From Oceanobacillus limi (lineage in GTDB: Bacteria; Bacillota; Bacilli; Bacillales; Amphibacillaceae), in contig NZ_FOHE01000006.1 in the NCBI RefSeq assembly GCF_900111445.1, positions 149,499 through 213,498 of the forward strand: DNA of 64,000 nucleotides, given 5' to 3'. Both the position numbers and the translations under genes were made by a program. The notes under the pieces were generated by a model. That model was given only the letters and a program-made list of their open reading frames with translations, did no database searches and was not told where the DNA came from. Every line of letters begins with the position of its first letter. Position 1 is the stretch's first letter. Of the stretch, positions 42,859 to 52,133 are shown one piece after another.

Positions 42859-43861
42859 TAGAGAGGACTTAACATTTACAGAGATGAATGAGGTGGCAAA
42901 TCTATTTTTTAGTGAATCGACGACAGATAGTGAAATAGCTGCAGTATTAATGGGACTGCAATTGAAAGGGGAAACTCCTGAGGAAATTGCGGGCCTTGTT
43001 GAAGTTCTTAGACAGAATGCATTGCCATTTCAAAAGAACATTCAAGAGGTAATGGATAACTGTGGAACTGGAGGTGATGGATCACAAAGCTTTAATATTA
43101 GTTCTACATCAGCTTTTGTAATTGCTGGAGCTGGGGTGAAAATAGCGAAGCACGGGAATCGGAGTGTATCTAGTAAAACCGGTAGCGCAGATGTACTCGA
43201 GGAGCTAGGTGTTTCCTTGGATTTTTCGATGGAGGAAGTAAATCAGCTCCTAGATGGAAATGGGATTGCCTTTTTATTTGCGCCCCACGTTCATCCGAAG
43301 CTCAAGCAAATCATGAAGGTTCGGCAAGAATTACGTATTCCAACCATTTTTAATTTAATTGGACCATTAACCAATCCTGTAAAACTTCAGTCTCAATTAC
43401 TAGGAATCTATCAACGTGAAAAACTCGTTTTAATGGCGAAAGCACTACGTCAATTAGGAAGAAAACGCGCGATTGTTGTTAATGGTGCTGGTCATTTAGA
43501 TGAAGCATCGTTAGCGGGGGAAAATTACCTGGTGTTATTGAATAAAGGAAAAATTAAGGAGTTTACTATTAAACCAGAGGATGTAGGCTTAAACCGGTAT
43601 TCCTTAGATGCAATAAAAGGTGGGAATGCCCGGCAAAACGCAGAGATTCTTCTACGTGTATTAAAAGGGGAGAAAGGACCTTATTATGAGACCGTATTGT
43701 TGAATGCTGGGCTTGCTTTATTCGCGCATGGTAAGGCGACATCAGTTAAAAAAGGTGTACAGTTAGCTGAAGTTAGCATTGAATCAGGATTGGCATTGGA
43801 AAAATTAAATCATTTAATTAGGTATAGCGACAAGCGAAAAAATGGAGTTGTTCATCAATGA
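42830..43861 (+). CDS. trpD: Anthranilate phosphoribosyltransferase
   Basis: 343 residues. Transfers phosphoribose from PRPP to anthranilate. The PRPP-binding motif is DNCGTGGDGSQSFNIS, and the anthranilate-site KHGNRSVSSKTGSADVLEE follows. The GTG start lies 29 bp inside trpG, an overlap, so translation is coupled. It overlaps trpC by four bases. Confidence 0.95.
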   Translation: MKDYLQKLANREDLTFTEMNEVANLFFSESTTDSEIAAVLMGLQLKGETPEEIAGLVEVLRQNALPFQKNIQEVMDNCGTGGDGSQSFNISSTSAFVIAGAGVKIAKHGNRSVSSKTGSADVLEELGVSLDFSMEEVNQLLDGNGIAFLFAPHVHPKLKQIMKVRQELRIPTIFNLIGPLTNPVKLQSQLLGIYQREKLVLMAKALRQLGRKRAIVVNGAGHLDEASLAGENYLVLLNKGKIKEFTIKPEDVGLNRYSLDAIKGGNARQNAEILLRVLKGEKGPYYETVLLNAGLALFAHGKATSVKKGVQLAEVSIESGLALEKLNHLIRYSDKRKNGVVHQ

Positions 43862-44628
43862 CAATTTTAACGAAAATAGTAAAAGAAAAGGAAAAAGAAG
43901 TTTCTCGACTGAAAAAAGATGGAGTTCCAGATAAGGAAAGATATTATTCAACACGCTCGTTACAAGCAGCGTTTCAGCATAGTAAGCATCTTAATGTTAT
44001 TGCAGAAATAAAACGAGCTTCTCCATCAAAAGGGGATATCTTTACGGAAGTAAATCCAGTCCAACAGGCGAAAGAATATGTTCGAGCTGGTGCAAGTGCG
44101 ATTTCTGTATTAACAGACTCGGCATTTTTTAAAGGGGAAATGAAGGATTTACATGATATTCGACAAGTAGTAGACGTACCGATTTTATGTAAGGATTTTA
44201 TTATTGATGCTGTTCAAATTGATCGGGCTAAATATAATGGAGCAGATGTTATTTTACTGATAGCTGCAGCTTTACCGAAACATAAATTAGTTGAGCTATT
44301 TTTCTATGCGAAATATCAACAACTAGATGTATTGCTCGAAGTTCATAACGAGGTAGAGTTACAGATAGCTTTGGAAATAAATGCATCAATCATAGGGATT
44401 AACAATCGTGACTTGAAGACCTTTCATGTTCAAATCGAAACAACTGAAAAATTAGCGGAAAAATTAAATACGGATGAGATTTTACTAATTAGTGAGAGTG
44501 GATTCCGTACACAAGAAGATGCAAAACGAGCGGTTCAAGCGGGAGCAAAAGGAATCCTTGTAGGAGAAACACTTATGCGGTCAAAGAACATACAAGAAAC
44601 GATGAATAGATTGACCCTTCCAATTTAA
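43858..44628 (+). CDS. trpC: Indole-3-glycerol phosphate synthase
   Basis: 256 residues, a TIM barrel. Catalytic Lys and Glu fall in VIAEIKRASPSKGDI, CKDFIIDAVQID and LLISESGFRTQEDA. It closes the indole ring from CdRP. ATG overlaps the trpD end. Confidence 0.95.
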   Translation: MTILTKIVKEKEKEVSRLKKDGVPDKERYYSTRSLQAAFQHSKHLNVIAEIKRASPSKGDIFTEVNPVQQAKEYVRAGASAISVLTDSAFFKGEMKDLHDIRQVVDVPILCKDFIIDAVQIDRAKYNGADVILLIAAALPKHKLVELFFYAKYQQLDVLLEVHNEVELQIALEINASIIGINNRDLKTFHVQIETTEKLAEKLNTDEILLISESGFRTQEDAKRAVQAGAKGILVGETLMRSKNIQETMNRLTLPI

Positions 44629-44641
44629 GGAGGTAAATCAA

Positions 44642-45259
44642 ATGAAAGTCAAAATATGTGGAGTAAAAGATGTTTATGCAACGAGGGAAGCAGTCAAGGC
44701 AGGTGCTGATTTTATCGGATTTATGTTCGCCGAAAGCAAACGAAAAATTACGATTGAAAAAGCAAAGGAGCTAGCCTCTTATGTTCCAGAAATGGTTAAT
44801 AAAGTTGGAGTGTTTGTTAATCCACCATTGGAGGAACTTATATCCACTATTGAAGAAGTTGGGTTAGATATGGTCCAGCTCCATGGGGATGAAACACCAG
44901 CCTATTGCCAAAGGGTTCCCGTTCCCGTAATTAAAGCTTTTCCAATAAAAGAGAAATTAGATATCCATCGTGCAGAGTCCTTTTCAGTGGATTATTTCTT
45001 GTTTGATAGTCCTGGAGGGAAGTATCGCGGGGGCAATGGCATGGCGTTTGATTGGAAGATGCTGCGCAATATCGAAATCTCTAGGGAAAAGGTTATTGTT
45101 GCTGGTGGACTAACCCCATCTAATGTAGGTGCTGCAATTAAGGAATTAAATCCTGCCATTGTTGATGTATCTAGTGGAGTGGAAACAAATGGCGTGAAAG
45201 ATGCGAAAAAGATAAAAGCATTTATTCATCAAGCAAAAAGTAAGGAACGAGGGAGTTGA
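44642..45259 (+). CDS. trpF: Phosphoribosylanthranilate isomerase
   Basis: 205 residues. KICGVKDVYATREAVKAGAD carries the catalytic Cys, and FDSPGGKYRGGNGMAFDW the catalytic Asp and phosphate-binding glycines. It isomerises PRA to CdRP. AAGGAGG precedes the ATG. Confidence 0.95.
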   Translation: MKVKICGVKDVYATREAVKAGADFIGFMFAESKRKITIEKAKELASYVPEMVNKVGVFVNPPLEELISTIEEVGLDMVQLHGDETPAYCQRVPVPVIKAFPIKEKLDIHRAESFSVDYFLFDSPGGKYRGGNGMAFDWKMLRNIEISREKVIVAGGLTPSNVGAAIKELNPAIVDVSSGVETNGVKDAKKIKAFIHQAKSKERGS

Positions 45260-45265
45260 GAAGGG

Positions 45266-46465
45266 ATGTATAATTACCCAAACCAAAAAGGGGAGTTTGG
45301 TCAATATGGAGGAAGATATATTCCTGAAACGTTGATGCAAGCTGTTATTGAATTAGAAGAAAGCTATGAAAATGCGAAAACAGACCCTGAATTTCAGAAG
45401 AAGTTAAATTATTACTTGGGGCAATATATTGGAAGAGAAAATCCGCTATATTTTGCTGAAAATTTATCCAAACATTTAGGTGGACCAAAGATCTATTTGA
45501 AACGAGAGGATTTGAATCATACGGGGGCCCATAAAATTAATAACACCATTGGTCAAGCTTTGTTAGCTGTTCGAATGGGTAAAAAGAAAATTGTTGCAGA
45601 AACTGGAGCTGGTCAGCATGGAGTTGCTACGGCTACAGTTTGTGCACTGTTAAACTTGGAATGTATTATTTTTATGGGAGAAGAGGATATTCGTCGTCAA
45701 AAGTTGAATGTGTTTCGAATGGAGTTACTCGGTGCGAAAGTGGTTAAGGTAAGTCAGGGAAGTGCCACTCTAAAGGATGCGGTTAATGAGGCGTTACGTT
45801 ATTGGGTGACTAATGTGACGGATACGCATTATATCATTGGCTCTGTGTTGGGACCACACCCCTTCCCAAAAATGGTACGTGATTTTCAAAGTGTGATCGG
45901 GAATGAGACAAAGGAACAATTCTATGCCGAAGAACATAGACTTCCTGATGCGATTGTGGCATGTATTGGTGGGGGAAGTAATGCGATGGGAATGTTCTAT
46001 CCATTTGTAAATGATGAAACTGTTAAATTGTACGGTGTTGAGGCAGCGGGAAGTGGATTAGAAACAGAGGAACACGCTGCCTCACTGACAAAAGGCTCCG
46101 TTGGAATTCTTCATGGTGCGATGATGTATTTACTTCAAGACGAAAATGGACAGATTCAAGAAGCACATTCGATCTCGGCTGGCTTGGATTATCCCGGAGT
46201 TGGACCGGAACACAGCTATTTAAAAGACATCGGCCGTGTTCAATATACTTCTGTTACGGATGATGATGCGTTACAAGGTTTTCAGTTATTATGTAAAAAG
46301 GAAGGGATTATCCCGGCATTAGAAAGCTCGCATGCGATAGCATATGCTGTACAACTAGCTAAAAATATGACCGCGGACGAAACAATTGTTGTGTGCTTAT
46401 CTGGACGGGGAGATAAAGATGTAGATACAATAAAAGCTATGTTAGGAGGCGGATTTAATGAGTAA
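45266..46465 (+). CDS. trpB: Tryptophan synthase beta chain
   Basis: 399 residues, PLP-dependent, joins indole and serine. The PLP lysine is in [19 protein letters not shown], the phosphate loop in [13 protein letters not shown], and the COMM region includes [20 protein letters not shown]. It overlaps trpA by eight bases. A strong GAGAAGG site precedes it. Confidence 0.96.
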   Translation: MYNYPNQKGEFGQYGGRYIPETLMQAVIELEESYENAKTDPEFQKKLNYYLGQYIGRENPLYFAENLSKHLGGPKIYLKREDLNHTGAHKINNTIGQALLAVRMGKKKIVAETGAGQHGVATATVCALLNLECIIFMGEEDIRRQKLNVFRMELLGAKVVKVSQGSATLKDAVNEALRYWVTNVTDTHYIIGSVLGPHPFPKMVRDFQSVIGNETKEQFYAEEHRLPDAIVACIGGGSNAMGMFYPFVNDETVKLYGVEAAGSGLETEEHAASLTKGSVGILHGAMMYLLQDENGQIQEAHSISAGLDYPGVGPEHSYLKDIGRVQYTSVTDDDALQGFQLLCKKEGIIPALESSHAIAYAVQLAKNMTADETIVVCLSGRGDKDVDTIKAMLGGGFNE

Positions 46466-47240
46466 GGAGAAATTGGATAAGGCATTAAACCGCACTCTAG
46501 AATCAGGGCAGAAGGTGTTCATACCGTATATTATGGCTGGAGATGGCGGATTAGACTCGTTAAAGGAACAGATATTATTCTTACAGGAAGCAGGAGTGAC
46601 AGCTATTGAAATTGGTGTACCTTTTTCAGATCCTGTAGCAGATGGCCCGACAATTCAAGAAGCGGGAAAACGTTCATTGCAGCATGGAACATCGTTAAGA
46701 ATTGTACTGGATTATCTGAAAGATTTGAAACCAGTAGTGCGTATTCCGTTGATTGTAATGACCTATTTGAATCCTGTCTTTAAATATGGAATTGAAAATT
46801 TTTGTACGAATGCGTTACAGTCTGGGATAAGCGGTGTCATTATTCCAGACTTACCACTAGAGCAATCGGAGTTGATAAGGGATCATTTACAAGAAAATGA
46901 AATTGCGCTAATTCAGTTGGCGACCTTGACAAGTTCAGAGGAGAGAATGAAGAAAATTGCTAAAGCTTCTGAAGGATTCTTGTATGCTGTCACGGTCAAT
47001 GGGATAACAGGAGAGCGATCAACTGTTGATACTGGAGAAGGTTTAGAACACTATATGAAGCGGATAAAAAAACACAGTAATACTCCTGTTTTAGCAGGGT
47101 TTGGGATATCGACCCCTGAGCAAGTGAGGAAAATCGGAGCAGCTTGTGATGGAGTAATCATCGGCAGTAAAATCATTTCCCTTTGGAAAGAAGGTAAACG
47201 AAATGAAATAAAAGAACTCATACAAGCAACTCAACAATAA
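46458..47240 (+). CDS. trpA: Tryptophan synthase alpha chain
   Basis: 260 residues, TIM barrel, splits indole-glycerol phosphate and feeds indole to TrpB through the complex tunnel. [20 protein letters not shown] holds the catalytic Glu and Asp, and [20 protein letters not shown] the mobile loop. Last gene of the operon. No hisC, tyrA or aroE follow, unlike the B. subtilis supraoperon. Confidence 0.96.
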   Translation: MSKEKLDKALNRTLESGQKVFIPYIMAGDGGLDSLKEQILFLQEAGVTAIEIGVPFSDPVADGPTIQEAGKRSLQHGTSLRIVLDYLKDLKPVVRIPLIVMTYLNPVFKYGIENFCTNALQSGISGVIIPDLPLEQSELIRDHLQENEIALIQLATLTSSEERMKKIAKASEGFLYAVTVNGITGERSTVDTGEGLEHYMKRIKKHSNTPVLAGFGISTPEQVRKIGAACDGVIIGSKIISLWKEGKRNEIKELIQATQQ

Positions 47241-47282
47241 ATCAGTTTACGCTGCCATTTTCGGTGTCTTCGGTGCCTTTTT

Positions 47283-47324
47283 GGTGCCAGGCACCTATCG
47301 AAAATTCGACAAGTGCCTGGCACC
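47283..47324. repeat. Palindromic repeat copy 10, with flanking module
   Basis: 42 bp, T5 before and T5 after; lies 42 nt behind trpA and is the only terminator-like structure there. Just upstream is TTCGGTGTCTTCGGTGCC, which also flanks copy 17 in reverse orientation. Confidence 0.9.
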
Positions 47325-47395
47325 TTTTTGTAGTGGGGGATGATAATGGAGTTTTTGCGTAAGATAATGGGTAAATATTGTGAGGTGGTGGTATT

Positions 47396-47605
47396 ATGAG
47401 CAAAGAAGGTAATCGTTATACGTCTGCTGACATAGATGTTGCGGCGATTAAGGAACAGAGTCGTCGCTCAGGTCTTTCATATAATGAAGCGAAGGATTGG
47501 ATCGCTAAAAACATGGGTGGACGTGGTACGAACATATTCAGTGATACCGATGTAGAAGAGGTAAGAAGGCAAAATCAAGCCTCAATGAATAATCGTCCGA
47601 ATTAA
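47396..47605 (+). CDS. Small protein with gamma-SASP-like C-terminus
   Basis: 69 residues. The first half (SADIDVAAIKEQSRRSGLSY, later AKDWIAKNMGG) is unlike known SASPs, but the end GTNIFSDTDVEEVRRQNQAS resembles the GTEFASETDAQQVRQQNQ repeat of gamma-type small acid-soluble spore proteins. GTGAGGTGG precedes the ATG, and a clear terminator follows. A spore role is an inference from this tail. Confidence 0.6.
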   Translation: MSKEGNRYTSADIDVAAIKEQSRRSGLSYNEAKDWIAKNMGGRGTNIFSDTDVEEVRRQNQASMNNRPN

Positions 47606-47621
47606 ACTTTAGTATCTAGAA

Positions 47622-47652
47622 GGTGTTGAGCATGTACGCTTAACACTTTTTT
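47622..47652 (+). terminator. Terminator
   Basis: GTGTTGAGC / GCTTAACAC hairpin and T6. Confidence 0.85.
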
Positions 47653-47772
47653 CATTGCTTTTATATTTGAATTATTGTGATAAAATAAATACACTACTTC
47701 TCTCCTGTTACAGTTTAGGAGAAGTGAAAAGCGGAATAGGTTGAAATGGCCTACTATAGGAGGTTTCAGGGG

Positions 47773-48240
47773 ATGATCGAATTGGAAAAAGCAACGGTCC
47801 AGGATGCAGCAATCATTTATAATTGTCAAGTGAAATCTTTTCGTCCCTTATTGGAAAAATATAAAGACTATGATCATAGCCCTGCTAATGAAACAATAGA
47901 AAGAGCAGTCGAACGAATTAATAACCCACAGGGTGGATTTTACAAAATAATGATGAATAACAATTTAGTAGGTGCTATCTGTATTTATTGGAAAAACAAT
48001 GATGCGTTTTGGATAAGCCCGATGTTTATCCTTCCGTCTTACCAAGGAAAGGGGATTGCCCAAAAAACGCTTCAATTAGTGGAGGAAATGTTTCCTCATG
48101 CAAAATCATGGGAACTCTCGACATTATTAGAAGAAAAAAGAAATTGTTATTTATATGAGAAGGTTGGCTATAAAAGAACGGAAGTAAGTAAAAAAGTCAA
48201 TGAACGGGCAACTTTAATATTTTATAAAAAGATCTGTTAA
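47773..48240 (+). CDS. GNAT family N-acetyltransferase
   Basis: 155 residues. FWISPMFILPSYQGKGIAQK holds the acetyl-CoA loop (QGKGIA), and CYLYEKVGYKRTEVSK is the closing Tyr-containing motif. ATG 47773 follows AGGAGG at nine bases. The substrate is unknown. Confidence 0.83.
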   Translation: MIELEKATVQDAAIIYNCQVKSFRPLLEKYKDYDHSPANETIERAVERINNPQGGFYKIMMNNNLVGAICIYWKNNDAFWISPMFILPSYQGKGIAQKTLQLVEEMFPHAKSWELSTLLEEKRNCYLYEKVGYKRTEVSKKVNERATLIFYKKIC

Positions 48241-48355
48241 GTGAATAGGATCTCATGATTAGTATTCGTGTGTTTACGTTACAAAAGTGGAAAAACTTTA
48301 TTATGTCTTAATTACATAACCTGAAAGTTTATCCCACGTGGAGTTAGCATGACGT

Positions 48356-48493
48356 CATAAACGTGGCTTTCTGTCGCCTTGTCGGCACTAGGCCTTCCTG
48401 TTTGTTGTAAGGCTCCTGCTTTAAACCTACGATGTAAACCCAAGGAGGACTGAACTGGGATAACTGAAAGTAAGACTGGCCGATTTTTTCATC
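48356..48493. repeat. Interspersed 138-bp repeat, copy A
   Basis: Shares a long collinear match with 58130-58268: CATAAACG..., CTGTCGC.TTGTCGGCACTA, ...AACC.AAGGA, GGAT.AACT.AAAGT and CCGATTT.TTCATC in the same order and spacing. It has no ORF. A stable hairpin (AATCAGTGTG.../CACACTGATT, 48500-48533) follows. It may be a mobile-derived repeat or a structured RNA. Confidence 0.65.
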
Positions 48494-48612
48494 TTATAAT
48501 CAGTGTGGGGGGAGAAGCCCTCACACTGATTGGAGATTCACTCTATCAATCAGAGAAACGAAAACCAGCAGGTTCAGGATCTAACCGGTTTCATTTCTGA
48601 ACAAGATCATTT

Positions 48613-49221
48613 TTATGAAACATCAAGTGTAACCGACCGTTTCCCCATGGATTCCCAGTTTTTTTTAAACCTTTCGCGAAGATAATGCTCTTCTTTCCCC
48701 GTATCAGGGTCATGTACAATAATAAAATCACTATCATATCCAACAATAACGACAGCATGTTCATTGTTATACCAGTCAATGATGTTGCCGTGGTTATCCT
48801 CCCATGATTTCGCATAATAAGAATCTTTTTGTTTTAGAGTAGTCCATGTCATTACTGGTTTTCCATTTTTTACGATTTGAAGGATGTCATTGAAATTCTT
48901 TCCTGTTAGATTGACCCCTTTTCCAGGCAAATACTTTTCTATCGTAGCTAGAATGGGTTTTTCAAAAACACCATAGCTGGAGCCATCTGAATAAGGGTCA
49001 CCAACAAACGTTTCGTTCGGATTAGCACCGTACCATTTTCCGTTTACTTCATGAACTTCCCTTCCTTTTGGTAGATTATCGGCAACATCAAATTTATCTG
49101 TATCTACGTTGGCCCATCTTAGTAAAATAGATAATGCTGTTGCCTCGCAGCCTGTAGGTAGATCAGGATACTGATAATCGATTGGAACCCCATCTATTTT
49201 AATCATCTCATCATTAGCCAT
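48613..49221 (-). CDS. C39-like peptidase family protein
   Basis: 202 residues. The papain-like core shows the catalytic Cys in DLPTGCEATALSILLRWA, the His in NEHAVVIVGYDSDFI, and an Asp in HDPDTGKEEHY, as in C39/BtrH-like and bacteriocin-processing peptidases. There is no signal peptide or membrane part, so it should act inside the cell unless exported otherwise. It starts eight bases inside the end of the upstream acetyltransferase gene, so the two are co-translated. Substrate unknown. Confidence 0.75.
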   Translation of the reverse strand: MANDEMIKIDGVPIDYQYPDLPTGCEATALSILLRWANVDTDKFDVADNLPKGREVHEVNGKWYGANPNETFVGDPYSDGSSYGVFEKPILATIEKYLPGKGVNLTGKNFNDILQIVKNGKPVMTWTTLKQKDSYYAKSWEDNHGNIIDWYNNEHAVVIVGYDSDFIIVHDPDTGKEEHYLRERFKKNWESMGKRSVTLDVS

Positions 49222-50149
49222 CGAGAAATCCCCCTTTAGTCATCGTTGATAGGTGCCTGGCACCTATTTTTGTTTGCCATTGTTCTTTGGTTATTCCATG
49301 CAGGATCCAGGGTGAAGGGATTGTAAATGAATGATTAGCTGGGAGTTTTTTTGCCTCTTCCTTTGTTAGGTCCATCCAAATATATGTTTCCTCTTCCTCA
49401 TTTTGCTTGGAAAGTTCCTGATAATCTAAAGAAATGGTTTCCCATAGGCCATTTTGTTCTGTTATATCATCCCATGGATAGATTGCGTGGAGATAATGAT
49501 GCTTTTTTTGGTCTTTTTTTGTGATGACAAACCTTGTTTTATTGTCATTTTCATAAAAGGACCACTCCTGCAATTTCTCATCGGGAAATAATGCATCTGA
49601 TGCAGGAAAAGGATAATAACATTCATATGGAAAAATGGAAGCAGCGTCGATGTAATTTTCCCGTAACAATGCTTTTTTACGTTCTATATCATGGATAGTT
49701 TTCCATGGTTTCTCTCCTGTTTCAAGCATAGAAGTGTCTTTCGTAATCGCTCCGTGAATCATTGTATAAGGTTCTAAGCCTATTTTCTTCATGACACGGC
49801 GAGCGGGTAAATTCTCTTCTTGAGTGTTTGCTCCTATCCAGTGAATCCCTTCCATTTGAAAAGATTCGTTCATCATATAGGCCATGATTTCCGTTGCAAA
49901 ATCATTCCCCCGAAAACGTATGTCACTTCGTAGTCTTCCTAACATGACATAATGCTTCGCATAAATCGAGATACCACCTAAACTAGCTAATTGTCCATCT
50001 ACAAATAAGCCATATAATCTGTTTTGGCCAGATGATAGTCTTTGAAAAACACGCTTTACGTAATCATCTTCATTACCAGTTTCCATCTTTTCTAATGAGG
50101 GATAGTCATCATTATGTAAGACTCGGATTAATTTTTCCATGCTCGTCAC
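49214..50149 (-). CDS. GNAT acetyltransferase, C-terminus changed by a repeat
   Basis: 311 residues with an N-terminal acetyltransferase domain (RFRGNDFATEIMAYMMNES, then GANTQEENLPARRVMKKIGL) and a C-terminal domain of unknown type (HYLHAIYPWDDITEQNGLWE). The last residues IGARHLSTMTKGG are translation of a half-copy of the palindromic repeat (49252-49264), so the original C-terminus has probably been replaced. The ATG follows AGGGAGTGACG. It overlaps the downstream C39-like gene by eight bases. Confidence 0.78.
   Translation of the reverse strand: MTSMEKLIRVLHNDDYPSLEKMETGNEDDYVKRVFQRLSSGQNRLYGLFVDGQLASLGGISIYAKHYVMLGRLRSDIRFRGNDFATEIMAYMMNESFQMEGIHWIGANTQEENLPARRVMKKIGLEPYTMIHGAITKDTSMLETGEKPWKTIHDIERKKALLRENYIDAASIFPYECYYPFPASDALFPDEKLQEWSFYENDNKTRFVITKKDQKKHHYLHAIYPWDDITEQNGLWETISLDYQELSKQNEEEETYIWMDLTKEEAKKLPANHSFTIPSPWILHGITKEQWQTKIGARHLSTMTKGGFLDG
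49252..49264. repeat. Palindromic repeat copy 11 (half)
   Basis: GGTGCCTGGCACC only, with outward symmetry ATAGG...CCTAT and a following T5. It is inside the 3' end of the acetyltransferase gene. Confidence 0.8.
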
Positions 50150-50202
50150 TCCCTGTCATGATTTTATAAAAATTCAGCATATTCATTATAAACATTTTAA
50201 AA

Positions 50203-50245
50203 GGTACCTGTCACTTGTCGAGTTTTTCGACAGGTGCCAGGCACC
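50203..50245. repeat. Palindromic repeat copy 12 (diverged)
   Basis: GGTACCTGTCACTTGTCGAG / imperfect complement ending GGTGCCAGGCACC; 6 nt after the TVP38 stop on the minus strand. Confidence 0.85.
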
Positions 50246-50251
50246 TAAATT

Positions 50252-50872
50252 CTATCCAGATTTTTTCCATAGGCGGTAGATTGGGATGATGAGGAGTAGG
50301 AATCCGATGTAAATAAGGATACCGATGAAAAAGGCGCTTAGTGATGTGAATAATTTGTTGCCAAGATAGGCATATACTATCATTCCCGGGATCTGACCAA
50401 TAGCAGTGGCTGCAAAATAATGACGAAACAGCATTTTGCTAAGTCCAGAGTAGATATTTACAATGGGAGTAGGAATGATGGGGATCATTCTTGTAAATAA
50501 AATGGCTATAAAGGCATTTTGACTAACAATTTGATCAACCTTTTGAACTTTATCATAACGCTCAATATAACGCTGGAATGATTCTACAAAAAAGTATCGC
50601 GATAAGATAAAAAAGATAATGGATGCACCAACTGAACCAGTCCAGTTGATTAAGGCTCCAATCCATACTCCGTATTTAGCTCCCATAATACCTGCAAAGA
50701 TAGTAAAGGGGACAATTGGAATGGTGCTAAATAGAATGGCTAGTATGAACATAAACGGGAGTTGATCATAACCGCCTTGATTTAACCAATCTACAATTGG
50801 GGTTCGGTATAGATAGGCCGTAAATAAAATAGCCCCATATATTATTCCAATGAATAAAATCCGAAAAATCAT
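50252..50872 (-). CDS. TVP38/TMEM64 family membrane protein
   Basis: 206 residues, about six helices, of the DedA-like VTT superfamily. Family residues: STIPIVPFTIFAGIMGAKYG, WTGSVGASIIFFILSRYF, LFTRMIPIIPTPIVNIYSGL. The role is probably lipid transport or membrane homeostasis, as for the DedA gene at 20.6 kb. No obvious operon partner. Confidence 0.85.
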   Translation of the reverse strand: MIFRILFIGIIYGAILFTAYLYRTPIVDWLNQGGYDQLPFMFILAILFSTIPIVPFTIFAGIMGAKYGVWIGALINWTGSVGASIIFFILSRYFFVESFQRYIERYDKVQKVDQIVSQNAFIAILFTRMIPIIPTPIVNIYSGLSKMLFRHYFAATAIGQIPGMIVYAYLGNKLFTSLSAFFIGILIYIGFLLLIIPIYRLWKKSG

Positions 50873-50976
50873 AATAAATATCCACTCAATTCTTCATTCG
50901 TGCTTTTCTTTTAGCATATCCAAAATCAGTGTAATTGTTGCTGTAAACAATGTTTGAGGATCATACTCATCTCAAC

Positions 50977-51010
50977 AAAAAAAGCCAACCTTACCTAAGG
51001 TTGGCCTTTT
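50977..51010 (-). terminator. Terminator of the peptidase-symporter operon
   Basis: GCCAACCTTA / TAAGGTTGGC with a T tract on the minus strand. Confidence 0.9.
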
Positions 51011-51019
51011 CGTATCCTA

Positions 51020-52120
51020 TTATTCAATTATTTGGAGTTCTTTTGGAAATTTCGTAAGTGTTTCGAATCCATCCCCTGTAATGAGAACATCATCTTCTAT
51101 ACGAACTCCTCCTATTCCCGGAAGGTAAATACCTGGTTCAATCGTATATACCATACCTTCCTTGAGGATTCCATTATTGAGATGACTCATCGAAGGAAAC
51201 TCATGTACATTTATTCCCATTCCATGCCCTATTCGATGCGGGAAGTAGTCGCCATATCCAGCTTCTGTGATTATATCGCGAGCAACAGTATCTAAATCAC
51301 CGATTCGAGCACCGGGTTGGCTTGCTTGTAAAGCAGCTTTCTGAGCTTTTAGGACGGTATTATAAATTTCTTTTTGTTTCTCTGTTATTGATTTGAATGC
51401 AACAGTTCGTGTGATATCGGAGCAATAGCCATCAAGAACTACGCCTAAATCAAATAATACCATGTCGCCAGCTTTCAACTTACGGTCGCCAGGGTTGCCA
51501 TGTGGATCGCCGGATTTCTCGCCGAATAAAACCATAGTGGAGAATGACATTTCACGAATACCTTTTTTCTTTAGTTCAAATTCTATTTTCGCGAGTACTT
51601 CCATTTCCGTAACCCCTTCAGTAAGGGAGTCAATACCAACTTGTACACCAAAGTCCGCCATTTTAGTAGCTCGTTTGATAACATCAATCTCATCTTTATT
51701 CTTAACGACTCGCATTTGATTTAATTTATCTTCCACAGAAATTACTTTTGCTTTAGGGAAGAAGCTTAGAAATGCCTCGCTACGACCATAGGATAAAATT
51801 TCTTTCTCCAGAGCAACTTTCTCAGCTTTTTCTAACTTTCTAGTATCAATAGCCTTTTGAATAAGATCCCATGGGTTTTCATGATCGGAGTATCCAATGA
51901 TTTCGTATTCCCAACCTGCATCTTTTAATTGGTTCACTTCCATTGCAGGAAGAACAAAAAGAGGCTGAGCTTGTTTGAACACAAAAATTCCCATTAAGCG
52001 TTCATGTGGATCCGTATAGAAGTTTGATAGATAGTAAACATTTTCCGTTGAGTTTAAAAATACTGCTTCAATATTTTCTTCTTTTAACCAAGCTGTTACT
52101 GTCTTTAAACGTTCTTGCAT
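51020..52120 (-). CDS. M24 family Xaa-Pro peptidase
   Basis: 366 residues: an N-terminal creatinase-like domain (residues 1-125) and a pita-bread metallopeptidase domain. Metal ligands are visible as Asp in DLGVVLDGYCSDITRTV, His in HRIGHGMGINVHEFPS, and Glu in YTIEPGIYLPG and RIEDDVLIT. It cleaves X-Pro dipeptides or N-terminal X-Pro bonds. It lies 13 bp behind a sodium symporter gene, suggesting uptake and breakdown of proline-containing peptides or proline. Confidence 0.9.
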   Translation of the reverse strand: MQERLKTVTAWLKEENIEAVFLNSTENVYYLSNFYTDPHERLMGIFVFKQAQPLFVLPAMEVNQLKDAGWEYEIIGYSDHENPWDLIQKAIDTRKLEKAEKVALEKEILSYGRSEAFLSFFPKAKVISVEDKLNQMRVVKNKDEIDVIKRATKMADFGVQVGIDSLTEGVTEMEVLAKIEFELKKKGIREMSFSTMVLFGEKSGDPHGNPGDRKLKAGDMVLFDLGVVLDGYCSDITRTVAFKSITEKQKEIYNTVLKAQKAALQASQPGARIGDLDTVARDIITEAGYGDYFPHRIGHGMGINVHEFPSMSHLNNGILKEGMVYTIEPGIYLPGIGGVRIEDDVLITGDGFETLTKFPKELQIIE

Positions 52121-52133
52121 GCTTTAACACTCC

